DNA of 61,360 bases from Hyphomicrobiales bacterium (lineage in GTDB: Bacteria; Pseudomonadota; Alphaproteobacteria; Rhizobiales; Rhizobiaceae), in contig UCCS01000003.1 of the NCBI GenBank assembly GCA_900470965.1, positions 42,729 through 104,088 on the forward strand, read 5' to 3'. Shown here piece after piece: positions 46,343-55,052 of the stretch (position 1 is its first letter; the number at the start of each line of letters is the position of its first letter). The position numbers and the translations under genes are program-made. The notes beneath the pieces were generated by a model. That model ran no database searches. It had not been told where the DNA came from and saw only the letters and a program-made list of their open reading frames with translations.

Positions 46343-46412
46343 CCGCAAAGTGAAAAGGGACATTTTCTTCTCATCGAAAGGGCGCTGCGGCGCCGAACCA
46401 AAGGAGAAGAAA

Positions 46413-47153
46413 ATGTCTGCCAATCAAAACAAGGTCGCTCTCGTTACCGGCGCTTCCCGCGGCATCGGTGCTTCGATCGCAGAACGTCTCGCAAAGGACG
46501 GCTTCACCGTCGTTATCAACTACGCTGGCAACGCGGCGCTCGCCGAAGAACTGGCCCAGAGGATCGAGAAGGCCGGCGGAAAGGCCCTGACGGCACAGGC
46601 CGACGTTGCCGATGCGGACGCCGTGCGCCGCATGTTCGATGCTGCAGAGGCAGCCTTCGGCGGCGTCGACGTCCTCGTCAACAATGCCGGTATCATGCTG
46701 CTCTCCCGTCTTGCCGATGTGGACGATGCCACCTTCGACCGCCAGATCGGCGTAAACCTCAAGGGCACGTTCAACACGTTGCGCGAAGCTGCCAAGCGAC
46801 TGCGTGACGGTGGCCGGGTCATCAACTTCTCGAGCTCGGTCGTTGGCCTGAAGCCGGAAGCCTATAGCGTCTACGCCGCCACGAAGGCTGCCGTCGAGAC
46901 GATGGGCGCCATCATGTCCAAGGAAATGCGCGGCCGCCAGATTACCGTCAACTCGGTCGCTCCCGGCCCGACAGGCACCGACCTCTTCCTCAACGGCAAG
47001 TCCGACGAACTGATCGACCACCTTGCCAAGGCAAACCCGCTGGAACGTCTCGGCACCCCTGAGGATATTGCTGGTGTCGTTGCCTTCCTCGCCGGCCCTG
47101 ATGGTGCCTGGGTCAACGGTCAGGTGCTGCGTGCCAATGGCGGCATGGTCTGA
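46413..47153 (+). CDS. Short-chain dehydrogenase/reductase (SDR)
   Basis: A 246-residue classical SDR, 3-oxoacyl-ACP reductase-like. The cofactor motif TGASRGIG is at 12-19, NNAG at 90-93, and Tyr154/Lys158 in VYAATK follow the catalytic Ser of NFSSS. The ATG at 46413 follows AAAGGAGAAGAAA. It is divergent from the LysR gene that probably controls it and is followed 53 bp later by a second SDR. Substrate unknown; such LysR-SDR pairs commonly respond to electrophiles or xenobiotic carbonyls. Confidence 0.9.
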   Translation: MSANQNKVALVTGASRGIGASIAERLAKDGFTVVINYAGNAALAEELAQRIEKAGGKALTAQADVADADAVRRMFDAAEAAFGGVDVLVNNAGIMLLSRLADVDDATFDRQIGVNLKGTFNTLREAAKRLRDGGRVINFSSSVVGLKPEAYSVYAATKAAVETMGAIMSKEMRGRQITVNSVAPGPTGTDLFLNGKSDELIDHLAKANPLERLGTPEDIAGVVAFLAGPDGAWVNGQVLRANGGMV

Positions 47154-47206
47154 CGCAAACTCGTGGCGGTGTCGCGCCGCCCCACTCTCACAGAAGGAAT
47201 AGGATC

Positions 47207-48109
47207 ATGAGCAAGCAAGTCATCGTCATCACCGGCGCTTCCAGCGGTTTCGGCGCTCTTACCGCCCGCGCTCTCGCCAAGGCCGGTCACACCGTCTATG
47301 CCTCGATGCGTGAAACCGAAGGCCGCAACCGGCCGCAAGTCGAGGCAGTGGAGGCCTTCTCCAAAGAAAACGGCGTCGAGTTGAAGGCTGTCGAACTGGA
47401 TGTCGCCTCGGATGCCTCCGCCGAGGCCGGGATCGCCAAGGTGATCGCCGCCGAAGGCCATATCGATACGATCATCCACAATGCCGGTCATATGTCCTTC
47501 GGTCCGGCCGAAGCCTTTACGCCGGAGCAATATGCAGAGCTTTTCGATATCAACGTGCTGTCGACCCAGCGCGTGAACCGCGCGGTGCTGCCGCATCTGC
47601 GCAAGCAGGGCAAGGGACTGGTTGTCTGGGTTTCTTCCTCCAGCACCCGCGGCGGTACGCCTCCGTACCTTGCTCCCTATTTCGCCGCCAAGGCCGCCAT
47701 GGACTCGCTTGCCGTTTCCTATGCCAGTGAGCTAACCCGGTGGGGCATCGAAACGGCAATCATCGTTCCCGGCGCCTTCACCAAGGGTACGAACCACTTC
47801 GCCCATTCCGGTTCGCCCGCCGATGCCGCCCGCGCTGCCGAATATAATGAAGGTCCCTACAAGGGCCTGCCGGAACAGGCGCTGAAAGGTCTTGCCTCGC
47901 TCGAACCCGCTGATGCAGATGCCGCTTCCGTTGCGACCGCCATCGTCGATGTCGTGAACATGCCCTTCGGCAAGCGGCCGTTCCGCACCCATATCGATCC
48001 GTCGGAAGACGGTGCGGAAATCGTCAACGGCGTTGCGGACCGCGTTCGTGCCGAGCTCTTCCGCCGCATCGGTATCGAGGATCTGCTGAAGCCCGTCACG
48101 AACGGATAA
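47207..48109 (+). CDS. Short-chain dehydrogenase/reductase (SDR), second gene
   Basis: A 300-residue SDR with TGASSGFG at 9-16, HNAG at 91-94 in place of the common NNAG, and the catalytic Tyr158/Lys162 (YFAAK) preceded by WVSSSS. The C-terminus extends beyond the classical fold by about 50 residues. The AGAAGGAATAGG ribosome site precedes the ATG. It probably forms an operon with the SDR upstream. Substrate unknown. Confidence 0.88.
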   Translation: MSKQVIVITGASSGFGALTARALAKAGHTVYASMRETEGRNRPQVEAVEAFSKENGVELKAVELDVASDASAEAGIAKVIAAEGHIDTIIHNAGHMSFGPAEAFTPEQYAELFDINVLSTQRVNRAVLPHLRKQGKGLVVWVSSSSTRGGTPPYLAPYFAAKAAMDSLAVSYASELTRWGIETAIIVPGAFTKGTNHFAHSGSPADAARAAEYNEGPYKGLPEQALKGLASLEPADADAASVATAIVDVVNMPFGKRPFRTHIDPSEDGAEIVNGVADRVRAELFRRIGIEDLLKPVTNG

Positions 48110-48291
48110 AGATCGTCGCAAACTTGTGAACGGCCTCTTGGTGAGCTGCCCCTTACTATCCGGCTAAGCGCACCTATATCAGAATGGACGGAGGCGGACG
48201 GCAATCGCTGCCAGCCTCCCGACCTCCACTCCAGGGCCTGCCGCGCCTTTCCTGCGGTGCGACAGGCCTTCAGTTTCAGACATCAGAGCAA

Positions 48292-48335
48292 GGCCCGTGA
48301 CGGTTATCCCTCCCATCGCGGGCCGCTTCTTTTCT
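48292..48335 (+). terminator. Candidate terminator downstream of the SDR pair
   Basis: A GGCCCG/CGGGCC stem (48292-48324) with a 21-base loop is followed by GCTTCTTTTCT on the + strand. A second GC-rich inverted repeat GGCCTG/CAGGCC lies just before it. The 240-bp gap between the convergent SDR and LysR genes holds nothing else that I can support. Confidence 0.4.
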
Positions 48336-48350
48336 ACCAATGGCTCTATG

Positions 48351-49262
48351 TCAGCGGGCGTTGAGTTTGGCATCTGCCAGCAGTTTCACCAGCCAGTCGA
48401 CGAAGACGCGAACCTTGTTGCTGAGATGCCGGTTCGGCGGATAGACGACGTAGAGCGGCAGCGACTCGCGCGTCCATTCCGGCAGAGTCTGAATCAGTTC
48501 CCCCTTTGCCAGTGGCTCACGAGCCATGAAGATCGGGATCTGGGCGAGGCCGAGGCCGGCAAGAGCTGCCGTCATATAGGTGCGGCTGTCGTTGACCGAG
48601 AGAATGTAGCGCGGATTAACCTCAATGATCTCGTTACCCTTCCGGAATTCGAAAGGCACCGTGCGATTGTTCTGGGCGCGAAAATAATTGACAGAATAAT
48701 GTTCCGTTTCAAGCTCTTCTGGCCGCTGCGGCAGGCCGAATTTCTCGACGTAGAGGGGTGCGGCGCAGGTGACCATTTCGATCTCCGAAACGCGCCTCGC
48801 AATCAGCGACTGGTCGGCCGGCGTGCCGGCGCGCAGAGCACAGTCGACGTTTTCAGCGAGATAGTCGACGGTGCGGTCGCCGACGCCGAGGTCGATGCGG
48901 ATATCAGGATAACGCTGATAGAAATCACAGAGCGCCGGCACCAGAATGGAATCGGCAAAGGCGCCCGCCATCTCGACGCGCAGCCTGCCCGTCGGCAGGC
49001 TCTGGGAGTTTGAAAGACTGCCGTCCAGCTCCTCAAGTTCGGAAATGATCTGCGCGGCGCGTTCGTAATAAAGGGCGCCATCCGTCGTCACCATGACACG
49101 GCGAGTGGTGCGGTTGAGGAGCTTGGTGCGCAGATGCGCTTCCAGTCCTTGAATGAGATTGGTCACCGTCGCCTTGGGCATGGCGAGCATGTCGGCGGCG
49201 CGGGTGAAATTGCCCGTCTCCACTACGCGGATGAAGACGCGCATTGCCGAGAGTTGATCCAT
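48351..49262 (-). CDS. LysR-family transcriptional regulator (adjacent to the MexEF-like pump)
   Basis: A 303-residue regulator with helix-turn-helix MDQLSAMRVFIRVVETGNFTRAADMLAMPKATVTNLIQGLE and an effector domain including VGDRTVDYLAENVDCALRAG. The ATG at 49262 is the natural start; the frame opens at 49355 but adds no known domain. It is divergent from the hydrolase-RND operon. In Pseudomonas the MexEF pump is controlled by an adjacent LysR protein, MexT, and this layout is similar, though the proteins need not be orthologous. Confidence 0.88.
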   Translation of the reverse strand: MDQLSAMRVFIRVVETGNFTRAADMLAMPKATVTNLIQGLEAHLRTKLLNRTTRRVMVTTDGALYYERAAQIISELEELDGSLSNSQSLPTGRLRVEMAGAFADSILVPALCDFYQRYPDIRIDLGVGDRTVDYLAENVDCALRAGTPADQSLIARRVSEIEMVTCAAPLYVEKFGLPQRPEELETEHYSVNYFRAQNNRTVPFEFRKGNEIIEVNPRYILSVNDSRTYMTAALAGLGLAQIPIFMAREPLAKGELIQTLPEWTRESLPLYVVYPPNRHLSNKVRVFVDWLVKLLADAKLNAR

Positions 49263-49305
49263 CGGTTCAATTCCGCAGTTTGCGTTGCAACATTGTTCGG
49301 GATTT

Positions 49306-49339
49306 GGAATAGTGTTATCGCGATATCGCTTCTTATTCC
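49306..49339. promoter_or_regulatory. Nested palindromes in the LysR-hydrolase divergent promoter
   Basis: TATCGCGATA (49316-49325) is a perfect 10-bp palindrome. It is nested within GGAATA/TATTCC arms (49306-49311, 49334-49339) with nearly the same centre. The symmetric AT-rich layout suits a LysR tetramer site controlling the pump operon. Confidence 0.5.
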
Positions 49340-49427
49340 CGGTTTTGAATAACAATATCTTTTTAGTGCAAAATGCAAGAGACGGGCGTCATCCGTCCAT
49401 CTGCAAAGCAGCGAAGAGATAGAGATT

Positions 49428-50240
49428 ATGGTGCCCGAAATTAAGGACATGGTGCTGGAAAAGGTGGCCGCTGGCCCCGTTTCTGCGCGCGTCTATATGG
49501 GCGCCGATTTCGGCAAGGGTCCGCCGATCGTTCTCTATCTGCATGGCGGCGCGTTTCTCGACAGCGACCCCAATGCCGATCGCCCGATTGCCGCCAGCCT
49601 CGCAAAGGCAGGCGCGATCGTCGTTTCCGCGGATTACAGTACGCTTTCGGGCAATGTCTTTCCGAAGGCGCTGGAAATTTCCTTTTCGATCTTTTCCTAT
49701 CTCGCTCTCAAGAAGGCCGGCCTCGGCGACCGCAAGTCACTGCTGTTCGTCGCCGGCGAAGAGGCGGGCGGCAATGTGGCGGCCGGTGTGGCGTTGAAGG
49801 CCCGCGACCAGATGCCGGATGCGCTTGACGGCCAGATCCTACTTTCGCCGCTTCTCGATCCATTCATGGGTACGTCCTCCATCCGCAAGGCGGACAAAAT
49901 TGGCATGCGCCAGCGCTGGACGGAAGGCTGGAGCCACTACCTGAGTGGTGGCGGTTGTCATCCCTATGCCGCGCCTTGCCTGTGCTCGCGTATATCAGGT
50001 GTTGCGCCTGCTCTGATTTTTACAGCGGAGGATGATCCGCTGCACGACGAAACTATCGGTTACGCCGCTCGCCTGAAGAAGGCAGGTGTTGGCGTGCGCC
50101 AGCATGTTCTTCCCGCCGGGACAGGTTGGCCATCCATTTACGGCGGAAAATCTGAGGGGACTTCCACGTGGCAGGGCAACGTCAGCCGCCACTTTGGAGA
50201 TTTTCTTCAGGACGTGAGCGTTCAGCCACAATTGCATTGA
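49428..50240 (+). CDS. Alpha/beta-hydrolase-fold protein with missing catalytic nucleophile
   Basis: A 270-residue protein of the lipase/esterase (HSL-like) fold. The oxyanion-hole motif HGGAF is at 39-43 and the acid Asp203 (AEDDPLHDE) is present. The nucleophile elbow, normally GDSAGG, reads GEEAGG (110-115), so Ser is replaced by Glu112. The region where the catalytic His is expected reads GTGWPS, with no His. It is probably not an esterase but a pseudoenzyme or one with a changed mechanism. It starts the + strand operon leading to the RND adaptor (48-bp gap) and is divergent from the LysR gene. Confidence 0.75.
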   Translation: MVPEIKDMVLEKVAAGPVSARVYMGADFGKGPPIVLYLHGGAFLDSDPNADRPIAASLAKAGAIVVSADYSTLSGNVFPKALEISFSIFSYLALKKAGLGDRKSLLFVAGEEAGGNVAAGVALKARDQMPDALDGQILLSPLLDPFMGTSSIRKADKIGMRQRWTEGWSHYLSGGGCHPYAAPCLCSRISGVAPALIFTAEDDPLHDETIGYAARLKKAGVGVRQHVLPAGTGWPSIYGGKSEGTSTWQGNVSRHFGDFLQDVSVQPQLH

Positions 50241-50287
50241 AGACGAACTGATTTTTACGGCCATTCGGGGCCGCAAGGAGAGTACCA

Positions 50288-51478
50288 ATGACGTCCAGAA
50301 GTAAGCGCTGGGCCCTAGTGGGCGCCGGTCTGGGTGTTGCTGCGTCCGTTTCGGCCGCTGCCATCTTTTTCGAACTGCCGATGGGCGCAACCGCCACGGC
50401 CGCCTCCGAACCCGCACAGGCTCCCGCTGTGCCGGTGACGGTTGCCGTCGTCGCCAGCCGTGATGTGACGAACTGGGAGAATTTCTCCGGTCGTCTCGAG
50501 GCCATTGACCGCGTGCAGATCCGCCCCCGGGTTGGGGGTGCCATCCAGTCCGTGCATTTCCGTGAAGGTGCCTTGGTGAAGCAGGGCGACCTGCTTTTCG
50601 CCATCGATCCTGCCCCCTATCAGGCGGCGGTCGCCCAGGCCCAGGGCCAGGTCGCTTCGGCTGAAGCCAAGGTCAGCCTGGCGCAGACGGAACTCGAGCG
50701 CGGTCGCCGTCTCTCAGACAACCGGACGATTTCGCAGAGCGACCTCGACCAGCGTCAGAGCACACTAGCCGAAGCCCAGGCAAGCCTGCGTTCGGCACAG
50801 GCGGCTCTCCAGTCCGCGCAGCTCGATCTCGATTATACGCAGGTTAAGGCACCGGTTTCCGGCCGTATCGGCAAGATCGAGGTCACGGTCGGCAACATCG
50901 TTGCAGCCGGTTCGGCTTCGCCTGAACTGACGACGCTTGTCTCTGTCGATCCGATCTATGCAAGCTTCAATGCCAGCGAAGAGATGGTCACGAAGGCTCT
51001 TTCGGAGCTTCCGGCAACCGACGCCGCATTGCCGGCCGTTGAACAGATCCCGGTTGAAATCGGCACGCTTGCCGATGAGGGAACGCCGATCAAGGGCAAG
51101 CTTCAGCTGGTCGACAACGAAGTCGATGCTGCCAGCGGCACCATTGCCGTGCGGGCAGTCTTCGACAATCCCGGCGGCAAGCTGATCCCCGGTCAGTTCG
51201 TTCGGGTGCGCATGGGCCAGCCGAAGGCCGAGAACAAGATCGTCATCAGCGACCGCGCAGTCGGCACCGACCAAGACAAGAAGTTCGTCTTCGTCGTCGA
51301 TGGTGAGAACAAGGTCAACTACCGGCAGATCAAACTTGGTTCGCTGTTCGATGGCCAACGCGTGGTCGAAGACGGCCTCGAAGTCGGCGACAAGATCGTC
51401 GTCAACGGCCTTCAGCGTATCCGTCCGGGTGCAGTCGTAGCACCCCAGATGGAAGAGAAGGTCGCGACCGCTCAGTAA
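50288..51478 (+). CDS. RND efflux pump, periplasmic adaptor (MexE/BepF-like)
   Basis: A 396-residue membrane fusion protein. The N-terminus has a signal anchor (about 8-30) without a lipobox. The lipoyl half-motif RVQIRPRVGGAIQSVHFREGALVKQG, the alpha-hairpin (about 105-175) and LDYTQVKAPVSGRIG are in order, followed by the beta-barrel part. It follows the hydrolase-like gene and precedes the RND transporter by 121 bp, so the three are one operon under the divergent LysR. Confidence 0.92.
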   Translation: MTSRSKRWALVGAGLGVAASVSAAAIFFELPMGATATAASEPAQAPAVPVTVAVVASRDVTNWENFSGRLEAIDRVQIRPRVGGAIQSVHFREGALVKQGDLLFAIDPAPYQAAVAQAQGQVASAEAKVSLAQTELERGRRLSDNRTISQSDLDQRQSTLAEAQASLRSAQAALQSAQLDLDYTQVKAPVSGRIGKIEVTVGNIVAAGSASPELTTLVSVDPIYASFNASEEMVTKALSELPATDAALPAVEQIPVEIGTLADEGTPIKGKLQLVDNEVDAASGTIAVRAVFDNPGGKLIPGQFVRVRMGQPKAENKIVISDRAVGTDQDKKFVFVVDGENKVNYRQIKLGSLFDGQRVVEDGLEVGDKIVVNGLQRIRPGAVVAPQMEEKVATAQ

Positions 51479-51599
51479 GATCTGAGCTTCCTTCCCTCGG
51501 GGAGGCGGCCGTTACCCTAGACAACATGACCTGCCGGTGCGCCTTCGAGCCGCCGGCGAGGGACTTTGCATCCATGTTCACCCCGGAGAGGGCGTTAAA

Positions 51600-54500
51600 A
51601 TGAACATATCCAGATTCTTTATCGACCGCCCGGTCTTTGCCGGTGTTCTTTCGGTCCTCATCGTGGTCGCCGGCCTCATCGGCCTCCGGGCGCTGCCGAT
51701 CTCCGAATATCCGGAGGTCGTGCCGCCGTCGATCGTCGTGCATGCCACCTATCCCGGCGCAAACCCGTCGGTCATCGCCGAAACGGTGGCCACACCGCTC
51801 GAAGAACAGATCAACGGCGTCGAGGGCATGCTCTACATGTCCAGCCAGGCAACGTCTGACGGCGCCTTGAACGTCACCGTCACCTTCAAGCTCGGCACTG
51901 ATGCGGACAAGGCACAGCAGCTCGTGCAGAACCGCGTGTCGCAGGCCGAACCGCGCCTGCCGGCGGAAGTTCGCGCGCTCGGCATAACCACGGTCAAGAG
52001 CTCGCCCGACTTCATCATGGTCGTCAACCTTGTCTCTGACGGGAACAGCCATGACATCACATATCTGCGCAACTATGCGACGCTGAACGTCAAGGACCGG
52101 CTAGCCCGTATCGCCGGTGTCGGCCAGGTGCAGGTCTTCGGTGCCGGCGACTATTCCATGCGTGTATGGATCGATCCGCAGAAGGCAGCCGAGCATAATC
52201 TTGCCGCAAGCGACATCAGCAATGCGATCAGCTCGCAGAACGTCCAGGCCGCTGCCGGCATCATCGGCGCTTCGCCGAGCCAGAAGGGTGTCGATCTTCA
52301 GCTCAACGTGAACGCCCAGGGTCGTCTGCGCACGCCCGAGGAGTTCGGCAGCATCATCGTCAAGACGGGCGCCAATGGCGAGATCACCCGTCTGCGCGAT
52401 GTTGCCCGGATCGAACTGGGTGCCGCCGACTACACGCTGCGTTCGCTGCTCGACGGCAAGCCGGCTGTCGCCGTTGCCGTTCTCCAGGCGCCGGGTTCGA
52501 ACGCAATCGAGATCGCCGACAATGTCCGCGCGACGATGGACGAGCTGCAGTTGGCCATGCCTTCAGGCGTGAAGTACGAGATCGTCTATGATACGACGAA
52601 GTTCGTTCGCGCCTCGATCGAGAAGGTCATCGACACGCTGCTCGAAGCCATCGCGCTCGTCGTTCTCGTCGTCATCCTGTTCCTGCAAACATGGCGTGCC
52701 TCGATCATCCCGCTGATTGCCGTTCCGGTATCCATCATCGGTACATTCGCGGTCATGTACATGTTCGGCTTCTCGATCAATGCACTCAGCCTTTTCGGCC
52801 TGGTGCTGGCGATCGGTATCGTTGTGGATGACGCGATCGTCGTCGTTGAAAACGTCGAACGCAACATCGAGGCTGGGCTCAGTCCGCGTCAGGCGACTTA
52901 CAAGGCCATGAAGGAAGTCTCCGGCCCGATCATCGCGATCGCGCTGGTGCTTGTCGCGGTCTTCGTGCCGCTCGCCTTCATCTCCGGTCTGTCGGGTCAG
53001 TTCTATCGCCAGTTCGCGCTGACGATCGCGATCTCGACTGTCATTTCGGCCTTCAATTCGCTGACGCTGTCTCCGGCGCTTGCCGCCCTTCTCCTGAAGG
53101 GGCACCATGCGCCGAAGGACTGGCTGACGCGGTTCATGGACGCGATCTTCGGCTGGTTCTTCCGCGGCTTCAACCGCGCTTTCGGCGCCGGTTCGAACGC
53201 CTACGGCAAAGGCGTCGGCGGTCTGGTATCGCGCAAGAGCATCGTCATGGTGATCTATCTTGTGCTGGTCGGAGCGACATACGGCATCTTCAATACGGTG
53301 CCGGGCGGCTTCGTGCCGTCGCAGGACAAGCAGTATCTGATCGGTTTTGCCCAGTTGCCGGATGCTGCAAGCCTCGACCGCACGGAAGACGTCATCAAGC
53401 GCATGACCGACATCGCTCTGGCGCAGCCGGGCGTTGCCAACGCGATCGCCTTCCCGGGCCTGTCGATCAACGGCTTCACCAACTCTTCGAACGCTGGCAT
53501 CGTCTTCGTGACGCTGAAGGATTTCGAGGAGCGCAAGACGCCTGATCTTTCGGGTGGGGCAATTGCCATGGCCCTGAACCAGAAGTTCGGCGCCATCCAG
53601 GACGCCTTCATCGCCATGTTCCCGCCGCCGCCGGTCAACGGCCTCGGCACGACGGGTGGTTTCAAACTGCAGATCGAGGATCGCGCGGGCTTGGGCAACC
53701 AGGCGCTCGACGAAGCCACGAAGGCCGTGCTTGCGAAGGCCTATCAGACGCCTGAACTGGCCGGCCTGTTCTCCAGCTTCCAGATCAACGTGCCGCAGCT
53801 CTATGCCGATCTCGACCGCGCCAAGGCCGAGCAGCTCGGAGTTTCCGTCACCGACGTCTTCCAGACGCTGCAGATCTATCTTGGCTCGCTCTATGTGAAC
53901 GACTTCAACGCCTTCGGCCGCACTTACAGCGTCCGTGTGCAGGCTGATGCCAAGTTCCGCGCCCAGCCGGAAGATATCGGCCAGTTGAAGGTTCGCTCGG
54001 CATCGGGCCAGATGATCCCGCTTGCAGCCCTCCTGAAGGTGGACGCAAGCACTGGTCCGGAGCGTGCGAACCGGTATAACGGCTTCCTTGCTGCCGATAT
54101 CAACGGAGGTCCGGCACCGGGCTTCTCCTCCGGGCAGGCTCAGGCGGCAATCGAGAAGATCCTGCATGAGACACTTCCCGCTGGCATCGACTTCGAGTGG
54201 ACGGACCTGACCTACCAGCAGATCCTCGCCGGTAACTCCAGCGTCGTCGTCTTCCCGCTGGCCTTGCTGCTCGTCTTCCTGGTGCTTGCTGCCCAGTATG
54301 AGAGCCTGACACTCCCGCTTGCGATCATCATGATCGTGCCGATGGGTGTTCTCGCCGCCTTGACCGGCGTCTGGCTCACCGGTGGAGACAACAACATCTT
54401 CACGCAGATCGGCCTCGTCGTCCTTGTCGGTCTATCGGCCAAGAACGCGATCCTGATCGTGGAATTTGCCCGCGAACTCGAGTTCGAAGGCAGGACGCCA

Positions 54501-54797
54501 CGTGAAGCCGCGATCGAGGCCAGCCGCCTGCGTCTGCGCCCGATCCTGATGACCTCCATGGCCTTTATCATGGGTGTCGTGCCGCTCGTCACCTCGACCG
54601 GTGCCGGTTCCGAAATGCGCGCGGCCATGGGTGTCGCGGTCTTCTCGGGCATGATCGGCGTGACCTTCTTCGGCATCTTCATGACGCCGGTATTCTACGT
54701 GCTTCTGCGCCGGATGACGGGCAACCGCCCGCTCGTTCAGCACAACGACAATCATCCGCAGGACGAGGACGACCATATGAAAGTCGCTGCGGAATAA
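51600..54797 (+). CDS. RND efflux pump, inner-membrane transporter (MexF/BepG-like, HAE1 family)
   Basis: A 1065-residue proton-driven exporter. The N-terminus MNISRFFIDRPVFAGVLSVL and the segment LPISEYPEVVPPSIVVHATY resemble MexF more than AcrB. The proton-relay Asp410-Asp411 lies in GIVVDDAIVVVENVERN. The frame is open to 51537, but the ATG at 51600 has GGAGAGGGCG upstream. No outer-membrane component follows; a terminator lies 22 bp downstream. It is the second RND transporter in 18 kb. Confidence 0.93.
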   Translation: MNISRFFIDRPVFAGVLSVLIVVAGLIGLRALPISEYPEVVPPSIVVHATYPGANPSVIAETVATPLEEQINGVEGMLYMSSQATSDGALNVTVTFKLGTDADKAQQLVQNRVSQAEPRLPAEVRALGITTVKSSPDFIMVVNLVSDGNSHDITYLRNYATLNVKDRLARIAGVGQVQVFGAGDYSMRVWIDPQKAAEHNLAASDISNAISSQNVQAAAGIIGASPSQKGVDLQLNVNAQGRLRTPEEFGSIIVKTGANGEITRLRDVARIELGAADYTLRSLLDGKPAVAVAVLQAPGSNAIEIADNVRATMDELQLAMPSGVKYEIVYDTTKFVRASIEKVIDTLLEAIALVVLVVILFLQTWRASIIPLIAVPVSIIGTFAVMYMFGFSINALSLFGLVLAIGIVVDDAIVVVENVERNIEAGLSPRQATYKAMKEVSGPIIAIALVLVAVFVPLAFISGLSGQFYRQFALTIAISTVISAFNSLTLSPALAALLLKGHHAPKDWLTRFMDAIFGWFFRGFNRAFGAGSNAYGKGVGGLVSRKSIVMVIYLVLVGATYGIFNTVPGGFVPSQDKQYLIGFAQLPDAASLDRTEDVIKRMTDIALAQPGVANAIAFPGLSINGFTNSSNAGIVFVTLKDFEERKTPDLSGGAIAMALNQKFGAIQDAFIAMFPPPPVNGLGTTGGFKLQIEDRAGLGNQALDEATKAVLAKAYQTPELAGLFSSFQINVPQLYADLDRAKAEQLGVSVTDVFQTLQIYLGSLYVNDFNAFGRTYSVRVQADAKFRAQPEDIGQLKVRSASGQMIPLAALLKVDASTGPERANRYNGFLAADINGGPAPGFSSGQAQAAIEKILHETLPAGIDFEWTDLTYQQILAGNSSVVVFPLALLLVFLVLAAQYESLTLPLAIIMIVPMGVLAALTGVWLTGGDNNIFTQIGLVVLVGLSAKNAILIVEFARELEFEGRTPREAAIEASRLRLRPILMTSMAFIMGVVPLVTSTGAGSEMRAAMGVAVFSGMIGVTFFGIFMTPVFYVLLRRMTGNRPLVQHNDNHPQDEDDHMKVAAE

Positions 54798-54819
54798 CCT
54801 CTCCTTTGTCGGGTAAATC

Positions 54820-54854
54820 GGGCGGGGGCCTTGGTCCTCGCCCGTTTCGTTTTA
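54820..54854 (+). terminator. Rho-independent terminator of the MexEF-like operon
   Basis: Twelve-base arms CGGGCGGGGGCC and GGTCCTCGCCCG (two G-T pairs, with the innermost pairs probably open) are followed by TTTCGTTTT. This is a classical intrinsic terminator 22 bp after the RND transporter stop. Confidence 0.82.
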
Positions 54855-54900
54855 AAGCGTCCTTTGTACGTCCATCCGGACGCCCAAAGGACGCTTTAAC
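54853..54900. repeat. Long perfect hairpin, 15-bp arms
   Basis: TTAAAGCGTCCTTTG (54853-54867) and its exact reverse complement (54886-54900) enclose an 18-base loop that holds a further CGTCC/GGACG stem, so the whole folds as one long hairpin. It starts at the T-tract of the previous terminator. This is far stronger than needed for termination and looks like part of a mobile palindromic intergenic unit. Confidence 0.75.
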
Positions 54901-54924
54901 TCTTTGAATCTACTCATCGTGCTT

Positions 54925-54948
54925 CCGAAAATCGATTCCGATTTTCGG
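54925..54948. repeat. Rhizobial palindromic intergenic repeat unit (RIME-like)
   Basis: The arms CCGAAAATCG and CGATTTTCGG are perfect 10-bp inverted repeats around ATTC, and the next bases GGCCGATGCT resemble the repeated intergenic palindromes common in Rhizobium genomes (RIME-like mosaic elements). With the hairpin 25 bp upstream it forms a two-part mosaic between the terminator and the next operon. No other copy was seen in this window. Confidence 0.6.
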
Positions 54949-55052
54949 GCCGATGCTGTGGGTATGAGACAAAAATGCGTTACGTCCATCAAAACTGTTG
55001 CATGCTGAGGTAAGGAGATTATCAAAGGCAGACAACAGTTCGGGAGGGCTGG

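Noticed and set aside
52563..54167. Long - strand open frame antisense to the MexF-like transporter
   Set aside because: The sense gene is a full-length RND transporter; the antisense product is a charged sequence without any motif.
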